Positions 38,609 to 46,150 of a DNA stretch of 64,000 bases are shown piece after piece. The number at the start of each line of letters is the position of its first letter. Within the stretch, counting starts at the first letter, position 1. The position numbers and the translations under genes were made by a program. The notes under the pieces were generated by a model. The model was not told where the DNA came from. It was given only the letters and a program-made list of their open reading frames with translations, and did not search any database. This DNA comes from Synechocystis sp. LKSZ1 (GTDB lineage Bacteria > Cyanobacteriota > Cyanobacteriia > Cyanobacteriales > Microcystaceae). The stretch is taken from NCBI RefSeq assembly GCF_040436315.1, contig NZ_AP031572.1, positions 3,162,001-3,226,000 on the forward strand, read 5' to 3'.

Positions 38609-38944
38609 TTAGTGCTTGGTTTGGGATTGGGAAATTTGGTATTCCAACTCTTCTCGACCGGTAAAAACTTCAAATACCCGCTCCATCCCCGTTAATTCAA
38701 AGAGCATTTTAATTTGTTCATTGAAGGAACAAAGGAGTAGCTTAACACCCGCTTCACGAGTTATTTTCAAGGCCTGCACTAGAGAGCCCAAGCCAGAACT
38801 GTCCATAAAGGTGACATCTTTAAAATCGACAATAATGATATCAACTTTACAGGCAATTAATTGATCCACATCATGACAGAACTCAGCAGCTTGAGCACTA
38901 TCGAAAATGCCACTGGGTTCTACGACTCTAATACTGTTTGCCAT
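38609..38944 (-). CDS. STAS-domain anti-sigma-factor antagonist
   Basis: A 111-residue single STAS domain. The phosphorylation loop is FKDVTFMDSSGLGSLVQALK, with the DSSG serine characteristic of SpoIIAA-type antagonists. Such proteins bind an anti-sigma kinase or act in partner-switching networks; neither partner is encoded in the window. ATG 38944 is chosen over an upstream TTG. It is convergent with the epimerase, 5 bases apart. Confidence 0.88.
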   Translation of the reverse strand: MANSIRVVEPSGIFDSAQAAEFCHDVDQLIACKVDIIIVDFKDVTFMDSSGLGSLVQALKITREAGVKLLLCSFNEQIKMLFELTGMERVFEVFTGREELEYQISQSQTKH

Positions 38945-39024
38945 ATTTTTACGGGCCAACCTGAGGATTTCAAGGGGAAAGAAACAGTCGTCAACAGGAG
39001 AGAAAGAGTCGGTCAGGCTTCCCC

Positions 39025-39030
39025 TATAAT
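39025..39030 (+). promoter_or_regulatory. Candidate -10 box of crtO
   Basis: TATAAT in CCCCTATAATACCG, 51 bases before the crtO ATG. No good -35 hexamer is seen at the usual distance. Confidence 0.35.
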
Positions 39031-39081
39031 ACCGTTAGCAAAGCTCACCTTACCAGGAACTTTTTTCCCCTTTACATCTGA

Positions 39082-40743
39082 ATGGCCATTAATTTATCAA
39101 CCTCAGCAGACTACGACATTGTCATTATTGGAGCCGGTCATAACGGGTTGGTGTGCGGGGCCTATCTCCTGCAAGCAGGTTATCGAGTTCTTTGGCTAGA
39201 AAAACGTTCTTTACCGGGGGGAGCGGCCACCACAGAAGTTCTCCTCCCCGAGACGGCCCCCGATTTTCGCTTTAATCGCTGTGCCATTGACCACGAGTTT
39301 ATTTTCCTTGGGCCGGTATTACAGGAGCTTCAACTTGCCAACTACGGCCTGGAATACCTGTTCTGTGACCCCAGTGTCTTTTGCCCCCAGCCTGATGGTC
39401 GTTTTTTTTTGGCCCATCGTTCCTTGACCCAGACCTGCGCCGAAATCCGTCGCTACAGTGAGCGAGATGCTGCCCAGTACCACGACTTCATTACCTACTG
39501 GCAAACCATTCTCAAGGCTATTCAACCCCTGTTTAATGCCCCGCCCCAGGCCATTTTTGAGATTATCCGTACTTATGGCTGGGAGGCCCTTCAGGCCGCT
39601 TTCCAGGTGGCTGGTTCTAAAAATAAGGCCCTGGATTTTGTCCGTACCATGCTCAGTTCTCCGCAGGATGTCCTAGAGGAATGGTTTGAAACGGAATTAG
39701 TCAAAGCGCCCCTGGCCCGGCTGGCCTCGGAAATTGGTGCGCCCCCCTCCCAAAAGGGAACCAGTTCCGGCATGATGATGCTGGCCATGCGTCATAGCCA
39801 CGGTATCGCCCGGCCGCGGGGGGGCACGGGGGCCTTGGTGCAGGCCTTGGTTAAATTAATCCAGGCCCTAGGGGGAACCATTCTCACCGAGCAACAGGTT
39901 AAGCGGGTTTTGGTGGAAAATGATACGGCTGTTGGCGTGGAAGTGGCCGATGGCACGATCTATCGGGCCAGGCGGGGGGTGATTTCTAATCTGGATGCCC
40001 GACGACTCTTTTTGCAACTCCTGGAACCTGAAGCGATTCAGTCCGTGAACCCAACCCTGCGCCACCGGATTGACCGCCGCTTGGCCAATAACAATGAAAC
40101 CATTCTAAAAATTGACTGTGCCCTGACCGAATTACCTCGTTTTACGGCCCTGGAAGGCGCCGAAGGGTCGTTAGTGGGAACGATTCTGATTGCCGATTCC
40201 GTGGCCCACGTCGAGGAAGCCCATGCCCTGACCCAGATGGGACAGATCGCCGACCGCAATCCCTCCCTCTACCTGGATATTCCCTCGGTGCTAGATACTT
40301 CCCTGGCGCCCCCCGGAAAACATACCCTCTGGATTGAGTTTTTTGCCCCCTACCAAATTGCTGGCTTGGAGGGAACGGGCTTAGATGGCACCGGCTGGAC
40401 AGCGGCCCTCAAGGAACAGGTGGCCGACCGGGTAATTGATAAACTAACGGACTATGCCCCTAACCTCAAAAACGCGATTCTGGCCCGCCATGTGGAAAGC
40501 CCGGCGGAATTGGCCCAACGCCTGGGGGCCTATAAGGGTAACTACTACCATCTGGATATGACCCTAGAGCAGATGATGTTTCTGCGGCCCTTGCCCGAAA
40601 TTGCCAATTACCGAACTCCCATCAAAAACCTTTACCTGACTGGCGCGGGTACCCATCCCGGCGGCTCCATCTCCGGTATGCCTGGGCGAAATTGTGCTAG
40701 GGTCTTCTTGAAAGAACAGCGAGGCCTGGCCTTGTTCCGGTAA
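39082..40743 (+). CDS. crtO: Beta-carotene ketolase CrtO
   Basis: A 553-residue FAD oxidoreductase of the phytoene-desaturase family that makes echinenone from beta-carotene. The FAD motif is IVIIGAGHNGLVCGAYLL, and FRFNRCAIDHEFIFLGPVLQ, APPSQKGTSSGMMMLAMRH, RPRGGTGALVQALVKL and the C-terminal LYLTGAGTHPGGSISGMPG closely match the Synechocystis CrtO as I recall it. The echinenone product supports orange carotenoid protein and photoprotection. The ferredoxin-like gene starts 5 bases after the stop, suggesting coupling. Confidence 0.9.
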   Translation: MAINLSTSADYDIVIIGAGHNGLVCGAYLLQAGYRVLWLEKRSLPGGAATTEVLLPETAPDFRFNRCAIDHEFIFLGPVLQELQLANYGLEYLFCDPSVFCPQPDGRFFLAHRSLTQTCAEIRRYSERDAAQYHDFITYWQTILKAIQPLFNAPPQAIFEIIRTYGWEALQAAFQVAGSKNKALDFVRTMLSSPQDVLEEWFETELVKAPLARLASEIGAPPSQKGTSSGMMMLAMRHSHGIARPRGGTGALVQALVKLIQALGGTILTEQQVKRVLVENDTAVGVEVADGTIYRARRGVISNLDARRLFLQLLEPEAIQSVNPTLRHRIDRRLANNNETILKIDCALTELPRFTALEGAEGSLVGTILIADSVAHVEEAHALTQMGQIADRNPSLYLDIPSVLDTSLAPPGKHTLWIEFFAPYQIAGLEGTGLDGTGWTAALKEQVADRVIDKLTDYAPNLKNAILARHVESPAELAQRLGAYKGNYYHLDMTLEQMMFLRPLPEIANYRTPIKNLYLTGAGTHPGGSISGMPGRNCARVFLKEQRGLALFR

Positions 40744-40748
40744 ACCCC

Positions 40749-41153
40749 ATGAAAAAACGGGTCACTCTTACCTTTCCCCAGCGCACCATCCAGATGCCCC
40801 TGACCTATCGCTTGGCCAAGGATTTTAATATTGCGGCCAATATTATTCGGGCTCAGGTGGCCCCCAACCAAGTGGGTAAGCTAGTCTTAGAACTTTCCGG
40901 CGATATTGATCAACTCGAAGCGGCTATTGAATGGATGCGGGCTCAGGAAATTGCTGTTTCCCTGGCCAGTCGAGAAATTGCCATTGATGAAGACAGTTGT
41001 GTGGACTGCGGACTCTGTACAGGGGTTTGTCCCACAGAGGCCCTTATCCTTGACCCAGAAAGCTTTAAGCTAACCTTCCGTCGCTCCCGTTGTGTTGTCT
41101 GTGAACAATGCGTTGCCACTTGCCCCGTCCAGGCCATTTCTACTAATTTTTAG
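40749..41153 (+). CDS. NIL-domain 2[4Fe-4S] ferredoxin
   Basis: A 134-residue protein. The N-terminal NIL domain (about 1-75) begins KKRVTLTFPQ, and the C-terminal ferredoxin domain has two cluster motifs, CVDCGLCTGVCP and CVVCEQCVATCP. Domain fusions of this type occur in cyanobacteria and archaea and are linked to methionine/homocysteine or sulfur metabolism in some lineages. Only 5 bases separate it from crtO, so it could be cotranscribed and possibly supply electrons; that link is inference. Confidence 0.88.
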   Translation: MKKRVTLTFPQRTIQMPLTYRLAKDFNIAANIIRAQVAPNQVGKLVLELSGDIDQLEAAIEWMRAQEIAVSLASREIAIDEDSCVDCGLCTGVCPTEALILDPESFKLTFRRSRCVVCEQCVATCPVQAISTNF

Positions 41154-41219
41154 TGGGGGACGCCTCAGGGTACACTGGGGGCAACGCGACGTTGTCTTCT
41201 CTATTCCTTCAGCATCCCT

Positions 41220-41330
41220 ATGACCCTGATTGACTCTGAAAGCTTCCATGGTGTCGCTTTTTTGCTCGGAACCCTACTGTTTACTGGCATTATCCTCTGG
41301 GCCGTTTGGTTTGCCTTCAATATGGATTGA
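41220..41330 (+). CDS. Small single-helix membrane peptide, 36 residues
   Basis: An ATG-to-TGA frame of 36 residues beginning MTLIDSESFHGVAF. One hydrophobic helix spans about residues 12-33 (LLGTLLFTGIILWAVWFAF) with a short acidic N-terminus and terminal MD. The size and layout match small subunits of photosystem, cytochrome or NDH complexes, but the sequence matches none I know (not PsbX, PsbT, PsaM, PetG/N/L, Ycf12 or NdhP). A -10-like TACACT lies at about 41171. No strong ribosome binding site. Confidence 0.6.
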   Translation: MTLIDSESFHGVAFLLGTLLFTGIILWAVWFAFNMD

Positions 41331-41378
41331 AGCCACTGGGGAAGGAATACTCCTAGACCCACCAAGGACGCAAAAAGT

Positions 41379-42491
41379 CTAGGTTGCTGGGGGCGTTTCC
41401 AGGCCTTGCCAGAGTTGACGATATTGCTGTTCCGAAGAATACGGTAGGGGCTGGATGACCTCACAGCGATCCAGCAGGGCCGTAGGCACATTCAATAAGG
41501 CATTTTGGGCAACAGCCGGCATGATTTGGTCAGGGGCCAAGGTCTCCAGACGGGGGGAAGCGCCACCGCCAAAGAGACTAATTTGATTGGCACTGGTGGG
41601 TTCCCAGAGAAAATTAAGCCAAGTAGCTAAGGGAGAAGCAGGGGCCAGGGCCGTCGGGGCTACCCAGAGATCGGCCCAGAGAGCTGTACCCGAGCGGGGA
41701 ATCACAGCGGCCAGATCCGGTTCGGTTTTAAGTAGAGGCAAAATCTCGTTCGACCAGCCGACCGCTAACCAGACATCCTTGAGTAGCAGGGCCTGGAGAT
41801 AGTGACGAGAACTATAGAATCTGACTTGGCGGTGCAGGGCCTGGAGAGCAGGCCGGAGTTGGGGAATCGCCTGTGGTTGGGGTATGTTGTAGGAATGGCC
41901 TAATTTTTTCAAGGTCAGACCGATTACTTCGCGGGGTTCATTGACCAGGGCCAGACGTTGGGCCAATTCCGGTCGCCAAAGGTCTGACCAATCCTGGGGC
42001 AACCAGCCCAAGGCCTCAAAGGCTTCACGACGATAGACCATGAGCGTTGTGCCCCAACGGTAGGGAACGCCCCACAGCTTGCCTTGGGGAGAGGGCAATC
42101 CCTGGGCATCACAACGACCCAGTTCCTGCCAGCGGCGGGCTAGCTTCGGCCATTGGTTCCAGTCCTGGGGGTCGAGGGGCTGGATTTGTTGTTGACGGAT
42201 GACATCACGGAGCCAAGGATGACCAATACTGACTAAGGATTGGGGTTTACTCGGCTGGCTTAGGGTCTCGGCTAATTCTTTTAGTTGGGGTAAGGATTGA
42301 AAAGCAATCGGGGGTAGGTCAGGAAATTCCCGTTGGAAACGAGTCAGGAGTTGTGGCGGGATGGAGTTTTTGAGAAATTGAACACCGAGGGAGGTGGTCA
42401 GGCCCTGACAGGCCCCCAGGGTTTGACTGAGGCTAAGGGCAGTGGCGCCTCCTAGAAACTGGCGACGACTCAAGCGGGACAAAAAATTCAT
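41379..42491 (-). CDS. Tat-exported PotD-like extracellular solute-binding protein
   Basis: A 370-residue ABC solute-binding protein. The N-terminus has a twin-arginine motif (SRRQFLGGATALSLSQTLGAC) that ends in a possible lipobox LGAC. The body resembles polyamine or spermidine/putrescine binders (YRWGTTLMVYRREAF, WSDLWRPELAQRLALVNEPRE, in parts). No ABC permease or ATPase is adjacent. ATG 42491 is chosen as it places the Arg pair correctly. The ligand is unknown. Confidence 0.78.
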   Translation of the reverse strand: MNFLSRLSRRQFLGGATALSLSQTLGACQGLTTSLGVQFLKNSIPPQLLTRFQREFPDLPPIAFQSLPQLKELAETLSQPSKPQSLVSIGHPWLRDVIRQQQIQPLDPQDWNQWPKLARRWQELGRCDAQGLPSPQGKLWGVPYRWGTTLMVYRREAFEALGWLPQDWSDLWRPELAQRLALVNEPREVIGLTLKKLGHSYNIPQPQAIPQLRPALQALHRQVRFYSSRHYLQALLLKDVWLAVGWSNEILPLLKTEPDLAAVIPRSGTALWADLWVAPTALAPASPLATWLNFLWEPTSANQISLFGGGASPRLETLAPDQIMPAVAQNALLNVPTALLDRCEVIQPLPYSSEQQYRQLWQGLETPPAT

Positions 42492-42630
42492 CAACAAGGG
42501 TGACAATGGCGTTATCGCATTTTAGCGGAGATGGCCAGCAAAGATATTGCTAGGATGGGGTCAATTTTACCCGTGTTTTTCTTGGCCCTGAACGTCAATT
42601 GCTACCGACTATTCTGCTCTCGATGCTTCC

Positions 42631-43410
42631 ATGCGGAAATCTCTAATCGGCTATAGCCTAATTTTCGTGGCCACTTTGTCTCTTTTGACACTCCTCTTTG
42701 GTTTCCAAACCGTCGTGTTCCCAGCGGGTATCCGGGTCACCCTGCTAGTGGCCCTTGCCCCCTTGGTCATGGTTTTGCCCTGTGGCTTAGCGAGTCGGAT
42801 AATTTTGGCGAATTACGAGAAGCGTCAGTGGCGGGTGAATTGGGTCAGTACTGGGGCGGGGGGAGCGGCCAGTTTCTTCTACTCAGCGTTTATTGCCGGG
42901 TTGATCAATGCGCCGGACTCCTTATCCAGCTTGTTAATCGTACTGTCCGTTTCTCTGGGGGCCATCGTTGGTATTTTTGCCGCCTCTCTAGGGGCCTTAG
43001 GCCTATCCGGGGGATTAATCATCGTCATTCTAGGAACAAGCTTGATTCAGGATAATCCCCGCTTGTTGGCCATGACGACCGCCAGTAGTTTCTGTGTCGG
43101 TCTCCTCCTGCTGTCAGGGCTGATGAGTTATGTAATTTTCTTTGGGAAACCCCAGGCCTTTCAGAAACAAGCTTTCTCTCAACGGTTCGATGCGGGGGGA
43201 TTGCTGGATCTTGATACATTGACGTTGGCGTTATTAGGCCTGGCCAAGCAACAGAAAAAGGCCCTGACCAAAGCAGAAATCATGGTCGAACTGCAGATCT
43301 CAGCTACGACCGCAGATACGCTCCTCAAGGAAGCTGAAATTAATCAACTCTGTTCTGTGGAATTAGATCAACGGGATGGCACCCTCCGCTACCGCTTTCC
43401 AGTGGAATAG
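42631..43410 (+). CDS. Membrane protein with C-terminal winged-helix-like tail
   Basis: A 259-residue protein with about five membrane helices (residues ~7-165). A soluble tail (~190-259) includes LDLDTLTLALLGLAKQ, LTKAEIMVELQIS, ATTADTLLKEAE and DGTLRYRFPVE, a helix-turn-helix plus wing pattern. No established family comes to mind. A membrane-tethered regulator is possible. It stands alone, divergent from the solute-binding gene. Confidence 0.6.
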   Translation: MRKSLIGYSLIFVATLSLLTLLFGFQTVVFPAGIRVTLLVALAPLVMVLPCGLASRIILANYEKRQWRVNWVSTGAGGAASFFYSAFIAGLINAPDSLSSLLIVLSVSLGAIVGIFAASLGALGLSGGLIIVILGTSLIQDNPRLLAMTTASSFCVGLLLLSGLMSYVIFFGKPQAFQKQAFSQRFDAGGLLDLDTLTLALLGLAKQQKKALTKAEIMVELQISATTADTLLKEAEINQLCSVELDQRDGTLRYRFPVE

Positions 43411-43644
43411 TGGAATAGGGATAGCGCGGCCAAAGCCTTAGCCACCAAGTCAAAGAAGCTGGGATCTTCCCAGTTTGGCAGATGAGTAAATAGACAAAAA
43501 TATCAAGCCCTATTTTAAGCTATTGCATCATAACTATTCTCTCCTCTATGCAGAGGCTCAAGGGAAGAAGTGGCATATCCCCTTTTCTTTGAGGTGTCCT
43601 AAAATAAAAACAATTTAAATGCTCACAATATCAAAGCCGAGCCT

Positions 43645-44325
43645 ATGAAAATTCTAGTAATCGAAGATGACGAGCGTATTGCCTATCCACTCATCGAGGA
43701 TTTAAAGAATCAAAATCACGTCATTGATTTAGCAATGGACGGGCTCCAAGGATGGAACTATGCCATTACAACAATCTATGATCTTATTTTGTTGGATGTC
43801 ATGCTACCAGGCTTAGATGGAATTAGTCTCTGTCAACGCCTGCGTCAACAAAAAATTAGCACTCCAATTTTAATTTTAACTGCCAGAGATACGACAACGG
43901 ATAAGGTCATTGGCTTGGATGCAGGGGCAGATGACTATTTGATCAAACCCTTTGAATTGGAGGAACTGGCAGCAAGAATTCGGGCTTTATCGCGTCGAGG
44001 GAAAGAGACACAGCAATTACAATTAAGTCATGGTAAACTTTTTCTTGACCCCAATACTTGTCAAGTTAGGTATGAAGAAAAACTAATTTATTTAACACCC
44101 AAAGAGTATATGATTTTAGAGCTTTTTTTAAGAAATCCAAACAAGATATTGACTCGCTCTAATATATTAGATAAGCTCTGGAGCTTTGATCAATCTTCAG
44201 GAGAAGGTACGGTCAAAACCCATATTACTAACCTTCGTAATAAATTAAAATCTGCTGGTTGTTCCGAATCGGTGATTGAAACAGTCTATGGTATTGGCTA
44301 TCGTCTAGAATCTCCGAATCAATAA
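43645..44325 (+). CDS. OmpR/PhoB-family response regulator
   Basis: A 226-residue regulator with receiver Asp51 in LILLDVMLPGLDG, Lys in DDYLIKPFELEEL, and a C-terminal winged helix (LTPKEYMILELFLRNPN, VKTHITNLRNKLK, ETVYGIGYRLE). Its last base is the first base of the kinase gene, so the two are translationally coupled. It resembles metal- or redox-responsive regulators such as RppA/NrsR, ManR or CopR, but the signal is not known. The pair is distinctly AT-rich and almost free of GGCC, which suggests acquisition. Confidence 0.92.
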   Translation: MKILVIEDDERIAYPLIEDLKNQNHVIDLAMDGLQGWNYAITTIYDLILLDVMLPGLDGISLCQRLRQQKISTPILILTARDTTTDKVIGLDAGADDYLIKPFELEELAARIRALSRRGKETQQLQLSHGKLFLDPNTCQVRYEEKLIYLTPKEYMILELFLRNPNKILTRSNILDKLWSFDQSSGEGTVKTHITNLRNKLKSAGCSESVIETVYGIGYRLESPNQ

Positions 44326-45656
44326 TGCCAAATTATACAGAAACTTTCTATAAAATTCGTTTTCGTCTTTTATTATCCTATCTTCTTGTCTTTGCGGCTT
44401 TGTTGGTTGCTTTTGCCATAGCAGTTCGCCTTTTTGTTGTTCATAGTTTTAACGAAATTTTGATAAATAAACTTCTTTATTTAGGAGAAGATGCAGAAGA
44501 AAATACCAAAATAAACGATGGTCAAATCATTGTCAATAATCAGGCGATAAAAGATATTTTGATGCGGGAAGGCGTCGTGGAATGGTTTGATAATCAAGGG
44601 AATTTAATTGCTAAGCATGGTGCCTATAAAACCACTGTGCCAGCTACCGGTAAAATTAATTCTCAAATGAAAGCGAGACTTCAAAAGAAAATCAAGCACT
44701 CTGATTATCAAATGATTACCAATTTGCAGAAATCAGATTCAGTTCTCACCAATGATGCCAAAATAAAAAGTATTGTTTTACCGCTTTACGGAATTGATAA
44801 ACAGCAAGCGGTGGGATATTTGAAAATTAGCCAACCCCTTAAAGAGTTAGATGAAAATACGCATAATTTAGATTGGGGGCTCAGCCTTGGAATTGTATTA
44901 AGCTTAGGATTCAGTGGTTTGAGCGGCATTTGGCTAACTCGTCAAGCGATGCGACCAATAGATGATAGTTTTCAACAATTAAGGCAATTTACGGCTGATG
45001 CTTCCCACGAATTACGAAGCCCTCTAATGGCGATTAAAGCTAATGCGAAGGTAGCCTTAAAATATCCTGAAGGAATGAGACCGGATGATCAGAAAAAATT
45101 TATGCTTATTGCTAATTCAGCAGAGCAAATGAGTCGGTTAACAGATGATTTGTTGTTCCTGGTTCGTCATGAGAATTATCCCAGTATCCATTGGGAATCA
45201 CTTAATTTAACAGCGATTCTTGAAGATATTATTCAGCTTTATTCTCCTCTTTTTGAAGCAAAGAAAGTTGCCTGTAAGGCTTCCATCGAGATGGGCTTAT
45301 TTATAAATGGTGATCCTAGCCAAATTCATCGTTTATTTAGCAATTTGGTAAATAATGCATTGAACTATACCCTAGCTGAAGGAGAAATTTCAATTGAAGC
45401 CTCTTCATCTCAGTCCCATATAATTGGGATTGTGAAAGATAATGGTATTGGTATTGCACCGGAGCATCTCCCCCACATATTTAACCGTTTTTGGCGAGCA
45501 GATCAGGCTCGTTCCTATCACCAGGGAGGCTCTGGTTTAGGTTTGGCTATTGCTGCGACCATTGTTCACAATCATCACGGTTCAATTCACGTTACTAGCG
45601 AATTAAACCAAGGAACTTGCTTTACGGTTTCTTTTCCCAAGGGCAGTAAGCTATAA
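44325..45656 (+). CDS. Periplasmic-sensing histidine kinase
   Basis: A 443-residue kinase with two membrane helices (about 15-38 and 184-204) and a periplasmic sensor of about 145 residues between them. HisKA has ADASHELRSPLMAIKANAKV (His228), and ATPase motifs are SNLVNNALNY, DNGIGIAPEHLP and GSGLGLAIAATIVHNHHG. The sensor has no Cys pair or His cluster that would name a ligand. It is coupled to the regulator before it and ends at a hairpin with a T-run. Confidence 0.92.
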   Translation: MPNYTETFYKIRFRLLLSYLLVFAALLVAFAIAVRLFVVHSFNEILINKLLYLGEDAEENTKINDGQIIVNNQAIKDILMREGVVEWFDNQGNLIAKHGAYKTTVPATGKINSQMKARLQKKIKHSDYQMITNLQKSDSVLTNDAKIKSIVLPLYGIDKQQAVGYLKISQPLKELDENTHNLDWGLSLGIVLSLGFSGLSGIWLTRQAMRPIDDSFQQLRQFTADASHELRSPLMAIKANAKVALKYPEGMRPDDQKKFMLIANSAEQMSRLTDDLLFLVRHENYPSIHWESLNLTAILEDIIQLYSPLFEAKKVACKASIEMGLFINGDPSQIHRLFSNLVNNALNYTLAEGEISIEASSSQSHIIGIVKDNGIGIAPEHLPHIFNRFWRADQARSYHQGGSGLGLAIAATIVHNHHGSIHVTSELNQGTCFTVSFPKGSKL

Positions 45657-45674
45657 AATCTTAAGAATTAATAA

Positions 45675-45740
45675 AGCTCTCTAGGAATAACGAGGTAAAA
45701 CACTAAAATCTTCGTCCCGATCCCTAAAGAGCTATTTTTT
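45675..45740 (+). terminator. Terminator of the two-component operon
   Basis: AGCTCT (45675-45680) with nearby TAGG pairs with CCTA and AGAGCT (45728-45733), followed by ATTTTTT. The loop is long. It also lies at the 3' end of the convergent small gene. Confidence 0.5.
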
Positions 45741-45754
45741 AGAAGGGTTAGTGT

Positions 45755-45940
45755 CTACTTTTTGGTAGGTAGGGTACAGGTTTGTTTTGCTTGGTTCCAG
45801 GTTCCCTTTTGTGCTAAACACTGTTGTTGGGTTAATTTGGGCGGAGTTTTAGTCTCTGCTAAAGCAGGAAGAACCAGAGAACCAAAACCAACGACACCGG
45901 CAAGAGAAGAAAGAACGAGAACCTTACTTAAGCGATTCAT
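45755..45940 (-). CDS. Small secreted protein with one Cys pair, 61 residues
   Basis: A 61-residue protein with a convincing signal peptide (MNRLSKVLVLSSLAGVVGFG, cleavage near ALAETK). The mature ~33 residues are basic and hold two cysteines (QQQCLAQKGTW and AKQTCTLPTKK), probably a disulfide. The C-X(12)-C pattern with a Trp recalls small lumenal/periplasmic cyanobacterial proteins of unknown role. It lies immediately downstream of, and convergent to, the two-component pair. Confidence 0.6.
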   Translation of the reverse strand: MNRLSKVLVLSSLAGVVGFGSLVLPALAETKTPPKLTQQQCLAQKGTWNQAKQTCTLPTKK

Positions 45941-46150
45941 AATTAATGCAATCCTTCTTGTATTTAGGAACTGACTTTAACTTAGCAAGCAAAAGTCAAG
46001 AACTCGACAAGATTTTGGGTTGTATATGATAAATGTGATAGAGCTCTGAATACAGCCTAAGATCAGCAGCATCGAACCTCTTGGAAAGATACTAAATCTC
46101 TAAAGATCTTGCTAGGATGAAGCCGACTTGGCCTGCATCGCGTTTTCCCT

